Part shown: one piece after another, positions 33,743 through 43,237 of the stretch
Position numbering within the stretch: the first letter of the stretch is position 1
Layout: each line of letters begins with the position of its first letter
Source of the DNA: DATIRA01 sp963766505
Lineage (GTDB): Bacteria; Pseudomonadota; Gammaproteobacteria; Steroidobacterales; Steroidobacteraceae
Direction: 5' to 3'
Assembly (NCBI GenBank): GCA_963766505.1
Contig: CAVYAL010000005.1
Coordinates: 868,001 to 932,000 of the forward strand
Length of the DNA: 64,000 nucleotides
Notes under the pieces: model-generated
What the model was told of the DNA's origin: nothing
The model's database searches: none
Seen by the model: only the letters and a program-made list of their open reading frames with translations
Translations under genes and position numbers: made by a program

Positions 33743-34553
33743 GCAGACCGGCGGAACACGCGGCGGGCGCATCCGCTTCCGCGACCTGCCGAACGACAGC
33801 ACGGCCAAGATCCTGGTCGTGGCGACGCTGGTGTGCATCGTGTGCGCGGTGCTCGTGTCGTCTGCGGCCGTGCTGCTGCGACCGATCCAGGAACGCAACG
33901 CGCTGCTCGCCAGGCAGCGCTACGTCCTCGAGGTCGCCGGGCTGCCGGTGGGGCCGGGCCAGTCGGTCGAGCAGGCTTTCCAGCAGGTCGAGCCGCACCT
34001 GGTCGAGCTCGACACGGGCGAGTACCTCGAATCGGGCGACGCGATCGGTTTCGACATCGCCAGGGCCAGCCGCGAGCCGGACACGAGCCGCGCGCTCGGT
34101 CCTGACGAGGACCTGGCCAAGATCCATCGGCGTCCCGACGCGATGCCCGTCTTCCTGGTCCGCGGCGACGAGGGCATCGAGACGGTAGTGCTCCCGGTCC
34201 ACGGCTACGGACTGTGGTCGACGATGTATGGCTACGTCGCGCTCGACGGCCGCGGTGAGCGGGTCAAGGGGATCACCTTCTACTCCCACGGCGAGACCCC
34301 GGGGCTCGGCGCCGAGATCGAGAACCCGGGCTGGCAGTCCCAGTGGCCGGGCAAGCGCACGCTCGACGAGGACGGCAGCGTGCTGCTGAACGTCTCCAAG
34401 GGCCGCCCGTCACCGGAGCAGGCGGACTACCACATCGACGCGATTTCCGGAGCCACGCTGACCAGTGACGGCGTGGACAACATGATCCAGTTCTGGCTGG
34501 GCGAGCAAGGCTTCGGTCCTTACCTCGCGCGCCTGCGCAGCGGTGGAGGCTGA
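33729..34553 (+). CDS. nqrC: Na+-translocating NADH:quinone reductase subunit C
   Basis: A 274-aa periplasm-facing flavoprotein with one N-terminal transmembrane helix (about residues 27-47). FMN is attached through phosphoester to Thr243 in SGAT. Start TTG 33729 with a GGAG nine bases upstream, inside the nqrB end. GYGLWSTMYGYVAL and TPGLGAEIENPGW are conserved. An ApbE-type flavin transferase is needed for both NqrB and NqrC; none is in this window. Confidence 0.95.
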   Translation: MNSPEQTGGTRGGRIRFRDLPNDSTAKILVVATLVCIVCAVLVSSAAVLLRPIQERNALLARQRYVLEVAGLPVGPGQSVEQAFQQVEPHLVELDTGEYLESGDAIGFDIARASREPDTSRALGPDEDLAKIHRRPDAMPVFLVRGDEGIETVVLPVHGYGLWSTMYGYVALDGRGERVKGITFYSHGETPGLGAEIENPGWQSQWPGKRTLDEDGSVLLNVSKGRPSPEQADYHIDAISGATLTSDGVDNMIQFWLGEQGFGPYLARLRSGGG

Positions 34554-34558
34554 GCGCG

Positions 34559-35221
34559 ATGAAGACCGAATCCCGCAAGACGCTGTTCGAGCCGCTGATC
34601 GTCAACAACCCGATCATCGTGCAGATCCTTGGCATCTGCTCCGCACTGGCGATCACATCGAAACTGGCTCCCGCCGTGACGATGTCGTTCGCACTGCTGT
34701 TCGTGGTGACGGTCTCGAACGTGGCGATCAGCGCGATCAGGAAGCACATACCGACCAACATCCGCATCATCGTGCAGATGACGATCATCGCGTCGCTGGT
34801 GATCCTGGTGGACCAGGTGCTGCGCGCGTTCGCCCCGGAGATCAGCAAGCAGCTCTCGGTGTTCGTGGGACTGATCATCACGAACTGCATCGTGCTCGGG
34901 CGCGCCGAGGCATTCGCGATGAAGAACCCCGTCTGGCCGAGCTTCCTCGACGGGCTGGGACAGGGCCTCGGCTACAGCATCATCCTGGTCGTCGTCGCCA
35001 CGATCCGGGAGCTGTTCGGTTTCGGCACGCTCTGGGGATACACGGTGCTGCCGCTGGTGACGGAAGGCGGCTGGTACCGGCCGAACTCGCTGCTGCCGCT
35101 GGCGCCGAGCGCCTTCTTCCTGGTGGCGCTGATCATCTGGGGGGTGCGCTCCTGGAAGAAGGACCAGATCGAGGCGCCTGATTACCAGATCCAGGTCGTG
35201 CACCGGACGGAGACGCAGTGA
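34559..35221 (+). CDS. nqrD: Na+-translocating NADH:quinone reductase subunit D
   Basis: A 220-aa six-helix subunit related to RnfE. PLIVNNPIIVQILGICSALA and FVGLIITNCIVLGRAEAFA are typical, and the cysteine in TNC helps coordinate the intramembrane iron-sulfur centre with NqrE. Its TGA shares a base with the nqrE ATG, so the two are co-translated. Confidence 0.96.
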   Translation: MKTESRKTLFEPLIVNNPIIVQILGICSALAITSKLAPAVTMSFALLFVVTVSNVAISAIRKHIPTNIRIIVQMTIIASLVILVDQVLRAFAPEISKQLSVFVGLIITNCIVLGRAEAFAMKNPVWPSFLDGLGQGLGYSIILVVVATIRELFGFGTLWGYTVLPLVTEGGWYRPNSLLPLAPSAFFLVALIIWGVRSWKKDQIEAPDYQIQVVHRTETQ

Positions 35222-35829
35222 TGCAGCACTACGTCAACCTCGCGCTGAAGGCGCTGTTCGTCGAGAACCTCGCGCTCGCGTTCTTCCTCGGCATGTGCAC
35301 CTTCCTCGCGATATCGAAGAAGGTCGACACCTCGTTCGGGCTCGGCATCGCGGTCGTCGTCGTGCAGACGATCACGGTGCCGGTGAACAACCTGATCTAC
35401 ACCTGGCTGCTGAAGGCCGGGGCACTCTCGTGGGCCGGCCTGCCGGACGTGGACCTGAGCTTCCTCGGGCTCATCACCTACATCGGCACGGTGGCAGCGA
35501 TCGTGCAGATCCTGGAGATGTTCCTGGACCGCTACGTCCCGGCGCTCTACAACGCGCTCGGGATCTTCCTGCCGCTGATCACGGTCAACTGCGCGATCCT
35601 GGGCGGCACGCTGTTCATGGTGGAGCGCTCGTACACTTTCCCGGAGAGCGTCGTCTATGGCTTCTCGAGCGGCGCCGGCTGGGCGCTCGCGATCGTGCTG
35701 CTGGCGGGCGTGCGCGAGAAGCTCAAGTACAGCGACGTCCCGGCCGGCCTGCAGGGTCTCGGCATCACGTTCATGGCCGCGGGCCTGATCTCGCTGGTCT
35801 TCATGGCGTTCGCGGGGATACAGCTGTGA
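35221..35829 (+). CDS. nqrE: Na+-translocating NADH:quinone reductase subunit E
   Basis: A 202-aa six-helix subunit, inverted relative of NqrD and like RnfA. ENLALAFFLGMCTFLAISKK and PLITVNCAILGG carry the two conserved cysteines that hold the intramembrane [2Fe-2S] centre. An in-frame GTG directly precedes the ATG at 35221, but the ATG overlapping the nqrD stop is the natural start. Confidence 0.96.
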   Translation: MQHYVNLALKALFVENLALAFFLGMCTFLAISKKVDTSFGLGIAVVVVQTITVPVNNLIYTWLLKAGALSWAGLPDVDLSFLGLITYIGTVAAIVQILEMFLDRYVPALYNALGIFLPLITVNCAILGGTLFMVERSYTFPESVVYGFSSGAGWALAIVLLAGVREKLKYSDVPAGLQGLGITFMAAGLISLVFMAFAGIQL

Positions 35830-35854
35830 GCCTCGTGCTGCGGATGGCCGGCAG

Positions 35855-37078
35855 ATGATCGAAATCGTGCTCGGCGTGGTGCTGTTCACGGCCATCGTGC
35901 TGGCGCTGGTCGGCGTGATCCTGGGCGCGCGCCGCAAGCTGGTCGCCCAGGGCTCGGTGGAGATTCTGGTCAACGAGCAGCGCACGATACACGCCGCGGT
36001 AGGCAGCAAGCTGCTCGGCGCACTGGCCGAGGCGGGCCTCTTCGTCTCCTCGGCCTGCGGCGGCGGCGGTACCTGCGCCCAGTGCAAGGTGAAGGTCCTC
36101 GAGGGCGGCGGCTCGCTGCTGCCTACCGAGGCTTCCCGCGTGACCAAGCGCGAGGCTGCCCAGGGCACGCGCCTCGCCTGCCAGGTCGCCGTCAAGCAGC
36201 CGATGAAGGTCGAGGTGGCCCGCGAAGTCTTCGGCGTGCGCAAGTGGCTCTGCAAGGTCCGCTCGAACCGCAGCGTGGCGACCTTCATCAAGGAACTGGT
36301 GCTCGAGCTGCCGCAGGGCGAGACGCTCGACTTCCGTGCGGGTGGCTACATCCAGATCGAGTGCCCGCCGCACAAGCTCAGCTTCAGGGACTTCGACATC
36401 GAGCCCCAGTACCGCCCCGACTGGGATCGCTACAAGCTGTGGCACTACGTCTCCGAGGTGCGCGAACCCGTCACGCGCGCCTATTCCATGGCGAATTTCC
36501 CGCTGGAGAAGGAAATCGTCATGCTGAACGTGCGCATCGCGACGCCGCCGCCCAACGCCCCGGACTCGGTACCGCCGGGCATCATGTCCTCGTACATCTT
36601 CAGCCTGAAGCCGGGCGACACCGTCACCGTGTCCGGCCCTTTCGGTGAGTTCTTCGCACGCGAGACCGACGCCGAGATGGTGTTCGTCGGCGGCGGCGCC
36701 GGCATGGCCCCGATGCGCTCACACATCTTCGACCAGCTGGTGCGCCTGAAGAGCAAGCGCAAGATCACGTTCTGGTACGGGGCGCGCTCCAAGCGCGAGA
36801 TCTTCTACGCCGAGGACTTCGACCAGCTGCAGCGCGAGCACCCGAACTTCGAGTGGCACGTGGCGCTCTCGGAGCCGCAGCCGGAGGACGACTGGCAGGG
36901 ACACACCGGGTTCATCCACCAGGTGCTGCTCGACGAATACCTGGGCAAGCATCCGTTTCCGGAGGCCTGCGAGTATTATCTCTGCGGCCCCCCGCTGATG
37001 ACCAACGCCGTGATCGGCATGCTGGAGGACCTGGGCGTGGATCGCGAGAACATCCTGCTGGACGACTTCGGGCTCTGA
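35855..37078 (+). CDS. nqrF: Na+-translocating NADH:quinone reductase subunit F
   Basis: A 407-aa NADH-oxidising entry subunit. One N-terminal helix (about 3-24), then a ferredoxin domain with [2Fe-2S] ligands Cys68, Cys74, Cys77 and Cys109. An FAD domain has RAYSMANFP, and an NADH domain has VGGGAGMAPMRSH and YLCGPPLM. It passes electrons from NADH via FAD to the 2Fe-2S centre. Length and motifs are complete. Confidence 0.97.
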   Translation: MIEIVLGVVLFTAIVLALVGVILGARRKLVAQGSVEILVNEQRTIHAAVGSKLLGALAEAGLFVSSACGGGGTCAQCKVKVLEGGGSLLPTEASRVTKREAAQGTRLACQVAVKQPMKVEVAREVFGVRKWLCKVRSNRSVATFIKELVLELPQGETLDFRAGGYIQIECPPHKLSFRDFDIEPQYRPDWDRYKLWHYVSEVREPVTRAYSMANFPLEKEIVMLNVRIATPPPNAPDSVPPGIMSSYIFSLKPGDTVTVSGPFGEFFARETDAEMVFVGGGAGMAPMRSHIFDQLVRLKSKRKITFWYGARSKREIFYAEDFDQLQREHPNFEWHVALSEPQPEDDWQGHTGFIHQVLLDEYLGKHPFPEACEYYLCGPPLMTNAVIGMLEDLGVDRENILLDDFGL

Positions 37079-37079
37079 C

Positions 37080-37298
37080 ATGGGTACGATCGCGGCCAGC
37101 GTGCTGGTGTTCGCTCTCGCCTTCCTCGGCCTCGCGCTCGGCGTGCTGCTCGGCCGCAGCCCGATCAGCGGCAGCTGCGGCGGACTGAACCGCATCCCCG
37201 GCATCGACAAGGACTGCGCCTGCGAGCGGCCCTGCCCGCGACGCCTGCGCGAGATCGAACGCGAGCGCCTGGCGCGACAGGAGGATCGACGGGCATGA
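37080..37298 (+). CDS. nqrM: Na+-NQR maturation protein NqrM
   Basis: A 72-aa protein with one N-terminal transmembrane helix and four cysteines: Cys33, Cys46, Cys48 and Cys52 (SCGGL and CACERPC). NqrM is thought to deliver the iron for the NqrD/NqrE cluster. It follows nqrF by one base. The Arg/Glu-rich tail is slightly extended. Its TGA overlaps the ATG of the CBS gene. Confidence 0.95.
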   Translation: MGTIAASVLVFALAFLGLALGVLLGRSPISGSCGGLNRIPGIDKDCACERPCPRRLREIERERLARQEDRRA

Positions 37299-37741
37299 CA
37301 ATCAAGCACGGCGCCAAGGTCCGCGACTACATGACGCGCAAGATCGTCACGCTCTCGCCCGACATGGAAGTCATGGAAGCGGTGCAGATCCTCGTGGAAA
37401 AGCGGATTTCGGGAGCCCCGGTCGTCGATCGGTTCGGAACGCTGGTCGGCATGCTCTCCGAGAAGGACTGCATGCGCATCGTGCTGAACGCGGGTTACTA
37501 CGGCGAATGGGGCGGGCGGGTGTCCGAATACATGCGCTCGCCGGTGACGACACTGGACTCGGACACGTCGCTGGTCGAGGCCGCGCAGCTGTTCGCCGAA
37601 AAGCCCTACAGCCGCTACCCGATCGTCGAGGATGCACGGCTCGTCGGGCAGATCAGCCGCAGCGACGTGCTGCGCGCCATCGAGCAGCTCGCCGGGTCAA
37701 GGGCGGACCTGCGCACGACGATCCCGAAGCGCGAGGACTGA
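37295..37741 (+). CDS. CBS-domain protein
   Basis: A 148-aa protein consisting of two CBS domains (about residues 7-65 and 75-132), a Bateman module that usually binds adenine nucleotides. VRDYMTRKIVTLSPDMEVME and EYMRSPVTTLDSDTSLVEAA start the two repeats. It is translationally coupled to nqrM, so it may tune the Na+-NQR or sense energy state; this is inference from position. Confidence 0.9.
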   Translation: MTIKHGAKVRDYMTRKIVTLSPDMEVMEAVQILVEKRISGAPVVDRFGTLVGMLSEKDCMRIVLNAGYYGEWGGRVSEYMRSPVTTLDSDTSLVEAAQLFAEKPYSRYPIVEDARLVGQISRSDVLRAIEQLAGSRADLRTTIPKRED

Positions 37742-37743
37742 GC

Positions 37744-37761
37744 GCGCCGGCGGACCGGCGC
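37744..37761. terminator. Possible bidirectional terminator hairpin
   Basis: GCGCCGG, loop CGGA, CCGGCGC give a perfect 7-bp G/C stem in the 36-base gap between the convergent CBS and CoA-transferase-family genes. No T-run follows, so efficiency without Rho is doubtful. Confidence 0.4.
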
Positions 37762-37777
37762 CGGCTGCCGGACCGTT

Positions 37778-38917
37778 TCAGACCACGCCGGAGCGGACGA
37801 GCCCGGCGATTTCCTCCTCTGCATAGCCCGCAGCCTCGAGCAGCTGCTGCGTATCCGCGCCCGCCTGCGGAGGCGGCCGACGCAGCTGCGCCGGCGTCCC
37901 GCCGAAGCGCGGTGCGGGCGCGGGCTGCGTGATGCCGCCAACCTCGACGTAGGCACCGCGGGCGCGATTGTGCGGATGCGCGGCGGCTTCGGGAAAATTG
38001 AGCACCGGCGCGAAGCACACGTCGGTGCCCTCGAGCAGTTCGCACCACTCGGCCCGCGGGCGACTGCGGAACAGCTCGGTCATGCGCTCCTTGTGGCGGG
38101 GCCAGTCCGGGAAATCGAATTGTGCGTCCTCGATTCCCTCGCCCTCGAGGCCGCACTTCTCGAGCAGCAGCCGGTAGAACTGCGGCTCGAGCGCCCCGAT
38201 TGAGATCCACTTGCCGTCGGCGCACTGGTAGCAGTCGTACCAGTGTGCGGCCCCGTCGAGCGCGTTCGCCTGGCGCCGGTCGGCCCACAGGCGCTGGGCG
38301 CGCAGGCCCTGCAGCAGCGTACCCATCAGCGTGCAGCCGTCGGTGATCGCCGCATCGATCACCTGTCCCCGGCCGCTCTCCCTCGCACTGAGGATGCCGG
38401 CCAGCAGCCCCACGGCCATGAACAGCGCGCCTCCACCGATGTCTCCGACCACGGTCGGAGGGACCGATGGCGGCGAATCACGATGACCGCCATGGAACAG
38501 CAGGCCGCTCAGCGCGACGTAGTTGATGTCGTGGCCCGCAGCCTGGGCCAGCGGACCGCTCTGGCCCCAGCCGGTGAGCCGGCCATAGACGAGCCGCGGA
38601 TTGCGCGACAGGCAAGGCTCAGGGCCCAGCCCGAGCCGCTCCATGACACCGGGACGGAATCCCTCGATCAGGCCGTCGGCCCCCTCCAGCAGTCGCAGCA
38701 CGACCCCGGCGGCCTCAGGTCGCTTCAGGTCCAGCGTGATCGAGCGCTTGCCTCGACGCGTCAAGTCGAACTCGGGACTGGCATTGAAGGGCAGCGAGCC
38801 ACCCTTGCGATCCACCAGCACGACGTCGGCGCCGAGGTCGGCCAGCAGCATGCCACAGAAGGGAGCAGGGCCGATCCCGGCCAGCTCGACGATTCTTACG
38901 CCTGCGAGTGGGCCCAT
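37778..38917 (-). CDS. Alpha-methylacyl-CoA racemase (CaiB/BaiF family)
   Basis: About 379 aa; epimerises (2R)- and (2S)-methylacyl-CoA so that branched chains can enter beta-oxidation. LVDRKGG, AGHDINYVALSG (catalytic His) and VVGDIGGGALFMAVGLLAG (catalytic Asp) match AMACR/MCR better than other family III CoA transferases. It starts five bases after the LCAD-like dehydrogenase gene ends on the same strand, so both serve one pathway. Confidence 0.9.
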   Translation of the reverse strand: MGPLAGVRIVELAGIGPAPFCGMLLADLGADVVLVDRKGGSLPFNASPEFDLTRRGKRSITLDLKRPEAAGVVLRLLEGADGLIEGFRPGVMERLGLGPEPCLSRNPRLVYGRLTGWGQSGPLAQAAGHDINYVALSGLLFHGGHRDSPPSVPPTVVGDIGGGALFMAVGLLAGILSARESGRGQVIDAAITDGCTLMGTLLQGLRAQRLWADRRQANALDGAAHWYDCYQCADGKWISIGALEPQFYRLLLEKCGLEGEGIEDAQFDFPDWPRHKERMTELFRSRPRAEWCELLEGTDVCFAPVLNFPEAAAHPHNRARGAYVEVGGITQPAPAPRFGGTPAQLRRPPPQAGADTQQLLEAAGYAEEEIAGLVRSGVV

Positions 38918-38922
38918 GTCGA

Positions 38923-40068
38923 TTACAGCGACCGCGCGATGATTTCCTTCATGATCTCGTTCGCACCGCCGTAGATGCGCTGCACGCGCGAATCCACGTA
39001 CAGCTGGGAGATCGGGTATTCCTTCATGTAGCCGTAGCCGCCGAACAGCTGCAGGCATTCGTCCATCACCCTGCACTGCATCTCGGTGATCCAGAGCTTG
39101 GCCATCGAGGCCGTGACGGTGTCGAGCTTCCCTTCCCTGAGACGCTGGATGCAGTCGTCGATGAACACGCGGGCGACGTGCGCGGTGGTCTTCACCTCCG
39201 CCAGCTTGAAACGCGTGTTCTGCATCTCGAGCAGCGACTGGCCGAAGGCCTTTCGGCTGCGGGTGTAGTCCACCGTCAGCTCGAGCGCGTACTCCATCGC
39301 CGCAACGCCGCCGAGCGCAAGGAAGGTGCGCTCGTAGGGCAGGTCCTGCATCAGCTGGGCGAAGCCCTGGCCTTCGGCCGGCCCGAGCAGCGACGAAGCG
39401 GGTACGCGGCAGTCGTCGAAGTACATCTCGGCCGTGTCCCAGCCGTGCTGCCCGATCTTCTCGAGTACTCGACCGACCCGGTAGCCGGGCAGGTCCTTCG
39501 TCTCGACCATGATGATCGAGATGCCCTTCGCGCCCCGGCCCGGGTCGGTCTTCGCGACGACGCCGACCAGGCCGGCGTGGAAACCGTTCGAGATGAAGGT
39601 CTTCGAGCCGTTCAGCACGTAGTCGTCACCGTCGCGCAGCGCGCGGGTCTTGACGCCCTGCAGGTCCGATCCCGCGCCTGGTTCGGTCATCGCGATCGCG
39701 CCCACGAGTTCGCCGCTGGCCATGCGCGGCAGCCAGTCGCGCTTCTGCTCCTCGCTGCCGTAGTTGAGCACGTAGTGCGCGAGGATGCTGTGCACGTTGT
39801 GGCCGAAGCTCGTCAGGCCGCAGCGCCCGAGTTCCTCCACCAGCACGGCTTCATGGCGCACGTCGCCGCCGACGCCGCCGTACTTCTCCGGGATGTCGGT
39901 GCACAACAGCCCGAACTCGCCGGCCTTGTTCCAGATCTCGCGATCGGTCAGGTGCTGCTCGCGCCAGCCGGCATCCTTCGGCAGGATCTCGTTTTCCACG
40001 AAGCGGCGGGCCGCATCACGGAACATCTCCAGCTCGTCGTCCATCCACGGGGATCTGTAGTCGGTCAC
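38923..40068 (-). CDS. Acyl-CoA dehydrogenase, LCAD-like
   Basis: About 381 aa from GTG 40068, which has GGGAGGCG just upstream. FAD-dependent first step of beta-oxidation. MTEPGAGSDLQGVKT is the FAD-binding region, and PYERTFLA carries the catalytic glutamate at the long-chain/isovaleryl-type position. The end IYGGANEIMKEIIARSL lacks the medium-chain-type Glu, in agreement. It is co-transcribed with the racemase and divergent from an acyl-CoA ligase. Confidence 0.93.
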   Translation of the reverse strand: MTDYRSPWMDDELEMFRDAARRFVENEILPKDAGWREQHLTDREIWNKAGEFGLLCTDIPEKYGGVGGDVRHEAVLVEELGRCGLTSFGHNVHSILAHYVLNYGSEEQKRDWLPRMASGELVGAIAMTEPGAGSDLQGVKTRALRDGDDYVLNGSKTFISNGFHAGLVGVVAKTDPGRGAKGISIIMVETKDLPGYRVGRVLEKIGQHGWDTAEMYFDDCRVPASSLLGPAEGQGFAQLMQDLPYERTFLALGGVAAMEYALELTVDYTRSRKAFGQSLLEMQNTRFKLAEVKTTAHVARVFIDDCIQRLREGKLDTVTASMAKLWITEMQCRVMDECLQLFGGYGYMKEYPISQLYVDSRVQRIYGGANEIMKEIIARSL

Positions 40069-40245
40069 GGCGTCGCCTCCCGGGCGTGAGCGGCGCCCGC
40101 GTACGGCGCCTGCTGTTGCTGCACTGCAATGATAAAGGACCAATCAGAACCGGAAACTGGCCTTCGTGTCCAGAGCCGGTTAGCTTTCGTTGCCTGAGGC
40201 GGCGGCGCCTCGCTGAACGCATGCCGAACAGACCAGGGTGAGACG

Positions 40246-41772
40246 ATGCTGGTGAATTCAGGACAGGTGCTGACGGAACGGGCAAAGATCAGTCCGGACA
40301 TGGAGTCCCTGGTGGACCCCGAGACCGGCGAGCGCTACACGTTCCGGGAAACGAACTCGCGGACGAACCAGCTGGCGAACACGCTGCTGGGGCTGCAACT
40401 CAGCCCCGGCGAGCGCGTCGGCTGCCTGATGTCGAACTGCCCGCGCTACGTGGAAGCCTATTACGCCTGCGCGAAGTCCGGCTTCGTATTCGTCGCGCTG
40501 AACTGGCGCCTGACGCCGGCGGAACTCTCCTACCAGCTCTCCGACTGCGGCGCGTCGGCGGTGCTGTACGGGCGGGAACAGCGGCCCGTCGTCGAGTCGC
40601 TCAGGCAGCAGTTCCCGGCGCTGCGCTGGCTCGAGGTCGACGGCGAGGATGTCTCTGCCAGCATCGCCGCGGCCTCGTCCCATGAGCCGCCGATCGGTGC
40701 CAGCGGCAGCGACGTCCTCTACATGATGTACACGAGCGGAACGACCGGGCGACCCAAGGGTGCCGCGATGTCCCACCAGGCGAACATCGCCTGGCTGGCG
40801 AGCATGCTCGCCACCTCGGACTTGAGGCTCGGGGACCGACAGGTCACCGTCGCGCCGCTGTTCCACATCGGCGGCCTCGGCATGGTCATGTGCGCTGTCT
40901 ATCGCGGCGTCACGACGGTGCTGCTGCGGGCCTTCGAGCCGGGCCAGATGTGGGCGGTGATCGAGCGGGAGCGGATCAACATCTGCTTCCTGGTGCCGGC
41001 GATGCTGAATTTCATGTACCAGCACCCGAAGCGCAGCGAGGCCGACTATTCCTCGCTCAGGGCCGTGGTCTGCGGCGCAGCGCCGGTCCCGCTGCGGCTG
41101 ATCGAGGCGTACACGGAAATGGGCATCGACATCAACCAGGTCTACGGCCTGACCGAGACGCACGGCGGCATCTGCCTGCTGGGTCCGGAGGATGCCCGCT
41201 CGCGGCTCGGATCGACGGGCCGCGCCTACTTCGGCCTCGACGTCAAGGTCGTCGACAAGGCCGGGGAGGAAGTGCCCCCGGGAATACCCGGCGAGGTGAT
41301 CACGCGCGGTCCGCACCTGTTCACCGGCTACTGGAACAACCCCGATGCGACTCGCGAGTCCGTCCGCGACGGCTGGTTCTACACCGGGGACATCGCCGAG
41401 GTGGACGAGGACGGCTTCATATACATCCGCGACCGTTCGAAGGACATGATCATCTCGGGCGGCGAGAACATCTATCCGGCTGAAGTCGAGGACGTGCTGC
41501 TCGGCCACGCCGGCGTCAAGGAAGTCGGCGTCATCGGGCAGCCGTCGGATCGTTGGGGCGAAAGTCCCTGCGCAGTGATCGTGCGGTCCGAGAACTGGCA
41601 GCGCAGCGATGCCGAGCTCGTCGAGGAACTCAAGACCTTCGTGCAGTCGCGGCTCGCGCGCTACAAGCAGCCAAGGGCCTTCGAGCTGATCGACGTGCTG
41701 CCGCGCAATCCGTCCGGCAAGATCCTCAAGCGGCTGCTGCGGGACCGGTTCCCGGGCCCGGCACCGGAGTGA
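40246..41772 (+). CDS. Acyl-CoA ligase (AMP-binding)
   Basis: A 508-aa adenylate-forming ligase. MYTSGTTGRPKGA is the nucleotide loop, YGLTETHG the substrate motif, TGDIAEVDEDGFIYIRDRSKDMIISGGENIYP the hinge region (read in overlapping parts), and PRNPSGKILK the catalytic lysine. It most resembles medium/long-chain or cyclohexane/bile-acid-type ligases. Divergent from the acyl-CoA dehydrogenase, and probably feeds the same oxidation route. Confidence 0.93.
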   Translation: MLVNSGQVLTERAKISPDMESLVDPETGERYTFRETNSRTNQLANTLLGLQLSPGERVGCLMSNCPRYVEAYYACAKSGFVFVALNWRLTPAELSYQLSDCGASAVLYGREQRPVVESLRQQFPALRWLEVDGEDVSASIAAASSHEPPIGASGSDVLYMMYTSGTTGRPKGAAMSHQANIAWLASMLATSDLRLGDRQVTVAPLFHIGGLGMVMCAVYRGVTTVLLRAFEPGQMWAVIERERINICFLVPAMLNFMYQHPKRSEADYSSLRAVVCGAAPVPLRLIEAYTEMGIDINQVYGLTETHGGICLLGPEDARSRLGSTGRAYFGLDVKVVDKAGEEVPPGIPGEVITRGPHLFTGYWNNPDATRESVRDGWFYTGDIAEVDEDGFIYIRDRSKDMIISGGENIYPAEVEDVLLGHAGVKEVGVIGQPSDRWGESPCAVIVRSENWQRSDAELVEELKTFVQSRLARYKQPRAFELIDVLPRNPSGKILKRLLRDRFPGPAPE

Positions 41773-41803
41773 TCGCACGCCCGGAGCGCGCCGGCAGCGA
41801 CGG

Positions 41804-43237
41804 CTAGGCCTCGGCGTTCTCGAATACTGCTTTCACCTCGAGGAACTCCTCGAGCCCGAAGGCGCCCCATTCGCGACCGAGCCCGGACTGCTTGTAGCCG
41901 CCGAAAGGCGCGAACACGTCCAGGCCGGCGCCATTGATGTGCACGTTTCCGGCGCGGATCCGCCCAGCCACCCGCCGGGCATCCGCCGCGTCCTTGCCGT
42001 AGACATAGGAAGACAGTCCGTAGGGCGTGTCGTTGGCGATGCGGATCGCCTCCTCCTCGGAGTCGTACGGAATGATGCAGAGCACGGGCCCGAAGATCTC
42101 CTCGCGGGCGATGGTCATGTCGTTGCTGACCTCGCTGAACACGGTGGGCCGCGTGTAGTAACCATGCTCGAGGCCTTCCGGCCGGCCCGGGCCGCCCGCA
42201 ACGAGCCTGGCGCCCTCCCCGATGCCTTTCTCTATCAGGCTCTGGACGCGGTTCCACTGCGTCTCGCTCGACTGCGGCCCCATCGTAGTCTTCGCGTCCC
42301 GCGGATCGCCGGTGACGACCTGAGCGGCAACGGCTGCCGCGATCGCCTCGACCGCGGGCAGGTGGATGCGCGGCACGATCATGCGCGAGGGTGCGTTACA
42401 GCTCTGCCCGGTGTTGTTCATCATCACCATCACGCCGTGCCCGACGGCCTGCTCGAGATCCGCACCCTCGAGGATGATGTTCGGCGACTTGCCGCCCAGC
42501 TCGAGCGCGACTTTCTTGACCGTGTCGGCCGCCGCCTTGTCCACCAGGATGCCGGCCCGCGTCGAGCCCGTGAACGAAACCATGTCCACGTCGGGATGCG
42601 AGGCAATCGCCGCGCCGACCGTGGGCCCGTCGCCATCCACGAGATTGAAGACGCCCTTCGGTACGCCGGCTTCGTCGAAGATCTCCGCGAGGATGTGCGC
42701 GTCGAACGGTGCGATCTCGCTGGGTTTGAGGACCATCGTGCAGCCCGCCGCCAGCGCCGGGGCCACCTTGCAGCCGATCTGGTTCGCCGGCCAGTTCCAG
42801 GGCGTGATCAGGCCGCATACGCCGACTGGCTCGCGGACGATCAACGTCGAACCCTGCTGCTTCTCGAACTGGAAATTCTCCAGCAGCGCGAGCGCGACCT
42901 GGAAGTGTCCCAGCCCGGCCGGCGCCTGCATCGGGCGGGCCACGGTGTCGAGCGGTGCGCCCATTTCCTCGCTGATAGCCTGCGCCACATCGTCGATGCG
43001 GCGGGTATAGATCTCGACGATCCTCTTCAGCAGCGCGATGCGCTGTTCGCGCGTGGTCCGCGAGTAACTGTCGAAAGCCCGTCGTGCAGCCGCGACCGCG
43101 CGATCCACGTCGGTCTTGCTGCCGAGCGAGATCACGCCCGCCACGCCCTCGGTGGCGGGGTTGATCACGTCCAGCGTGTTCTCCTGGGCAGGGAACACCC
43201 ATTCGCCGTCGATGTAGAACTTGCGATAGTCACGCAT
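41804..43237 (-). CDS. Aldehyde dehydrogenase family protein
   Basis: About 477 aa; NAD(P)-dependent oxidation of an aldehyde to an acid. The catalytic cysteine is in GQSCNAPSRM and the glutamate in ELGGKSP. PWNWPANQIGCKVAPALAAG and FTGSTRAG are standard blocks. ATG 43237 follows GAGGAG. Its end faces the acyl-CoA ligase, so it could supply acid substrates to it; the exact aldehyde is unknown. Confidence 0.94.
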   Translation of the reverse strand: MRDYRKFYIDGEWVFPAQENTLDVINPATEGVAGVISLGSKTDVDRAVAAARRAFDSYSRTTREQRIALLKRIVEIYTRRIDDVAQAISEEMGAPLDTVARPMQAPAGLGHFQVALALLENFQFEKQQGSTLIVREPVGVCGLITPWNWPANQIGCKVAPALAAGCTMVLKPSEIAPFDAHILAEIFDEAGVPKGVFNLVDGDGPTVGAAIASHPDVDMVSFTGSTRAGILVDKAAADTVKKVALELGGKSPNIILEGADLEQAVGHGVMVMMNNTGQSCNAPSRMIVPRIHLPAVEAIAAAVAAQVVTGDPRDAKTTMGPQSSETQWNRVQSLIEKGIGEGARLVAGGPGRPEGLEHGYYTRPTVFSEVSNDMTIAREEIFGPVLCIIPYDSEEEAIRIANDTPYGLSSYVYGKDAADARRVAGRIRAGNVHINGAGLDVFAPFGGYKQSGLGREWGAFGLEEFLEVKAVFENAEA

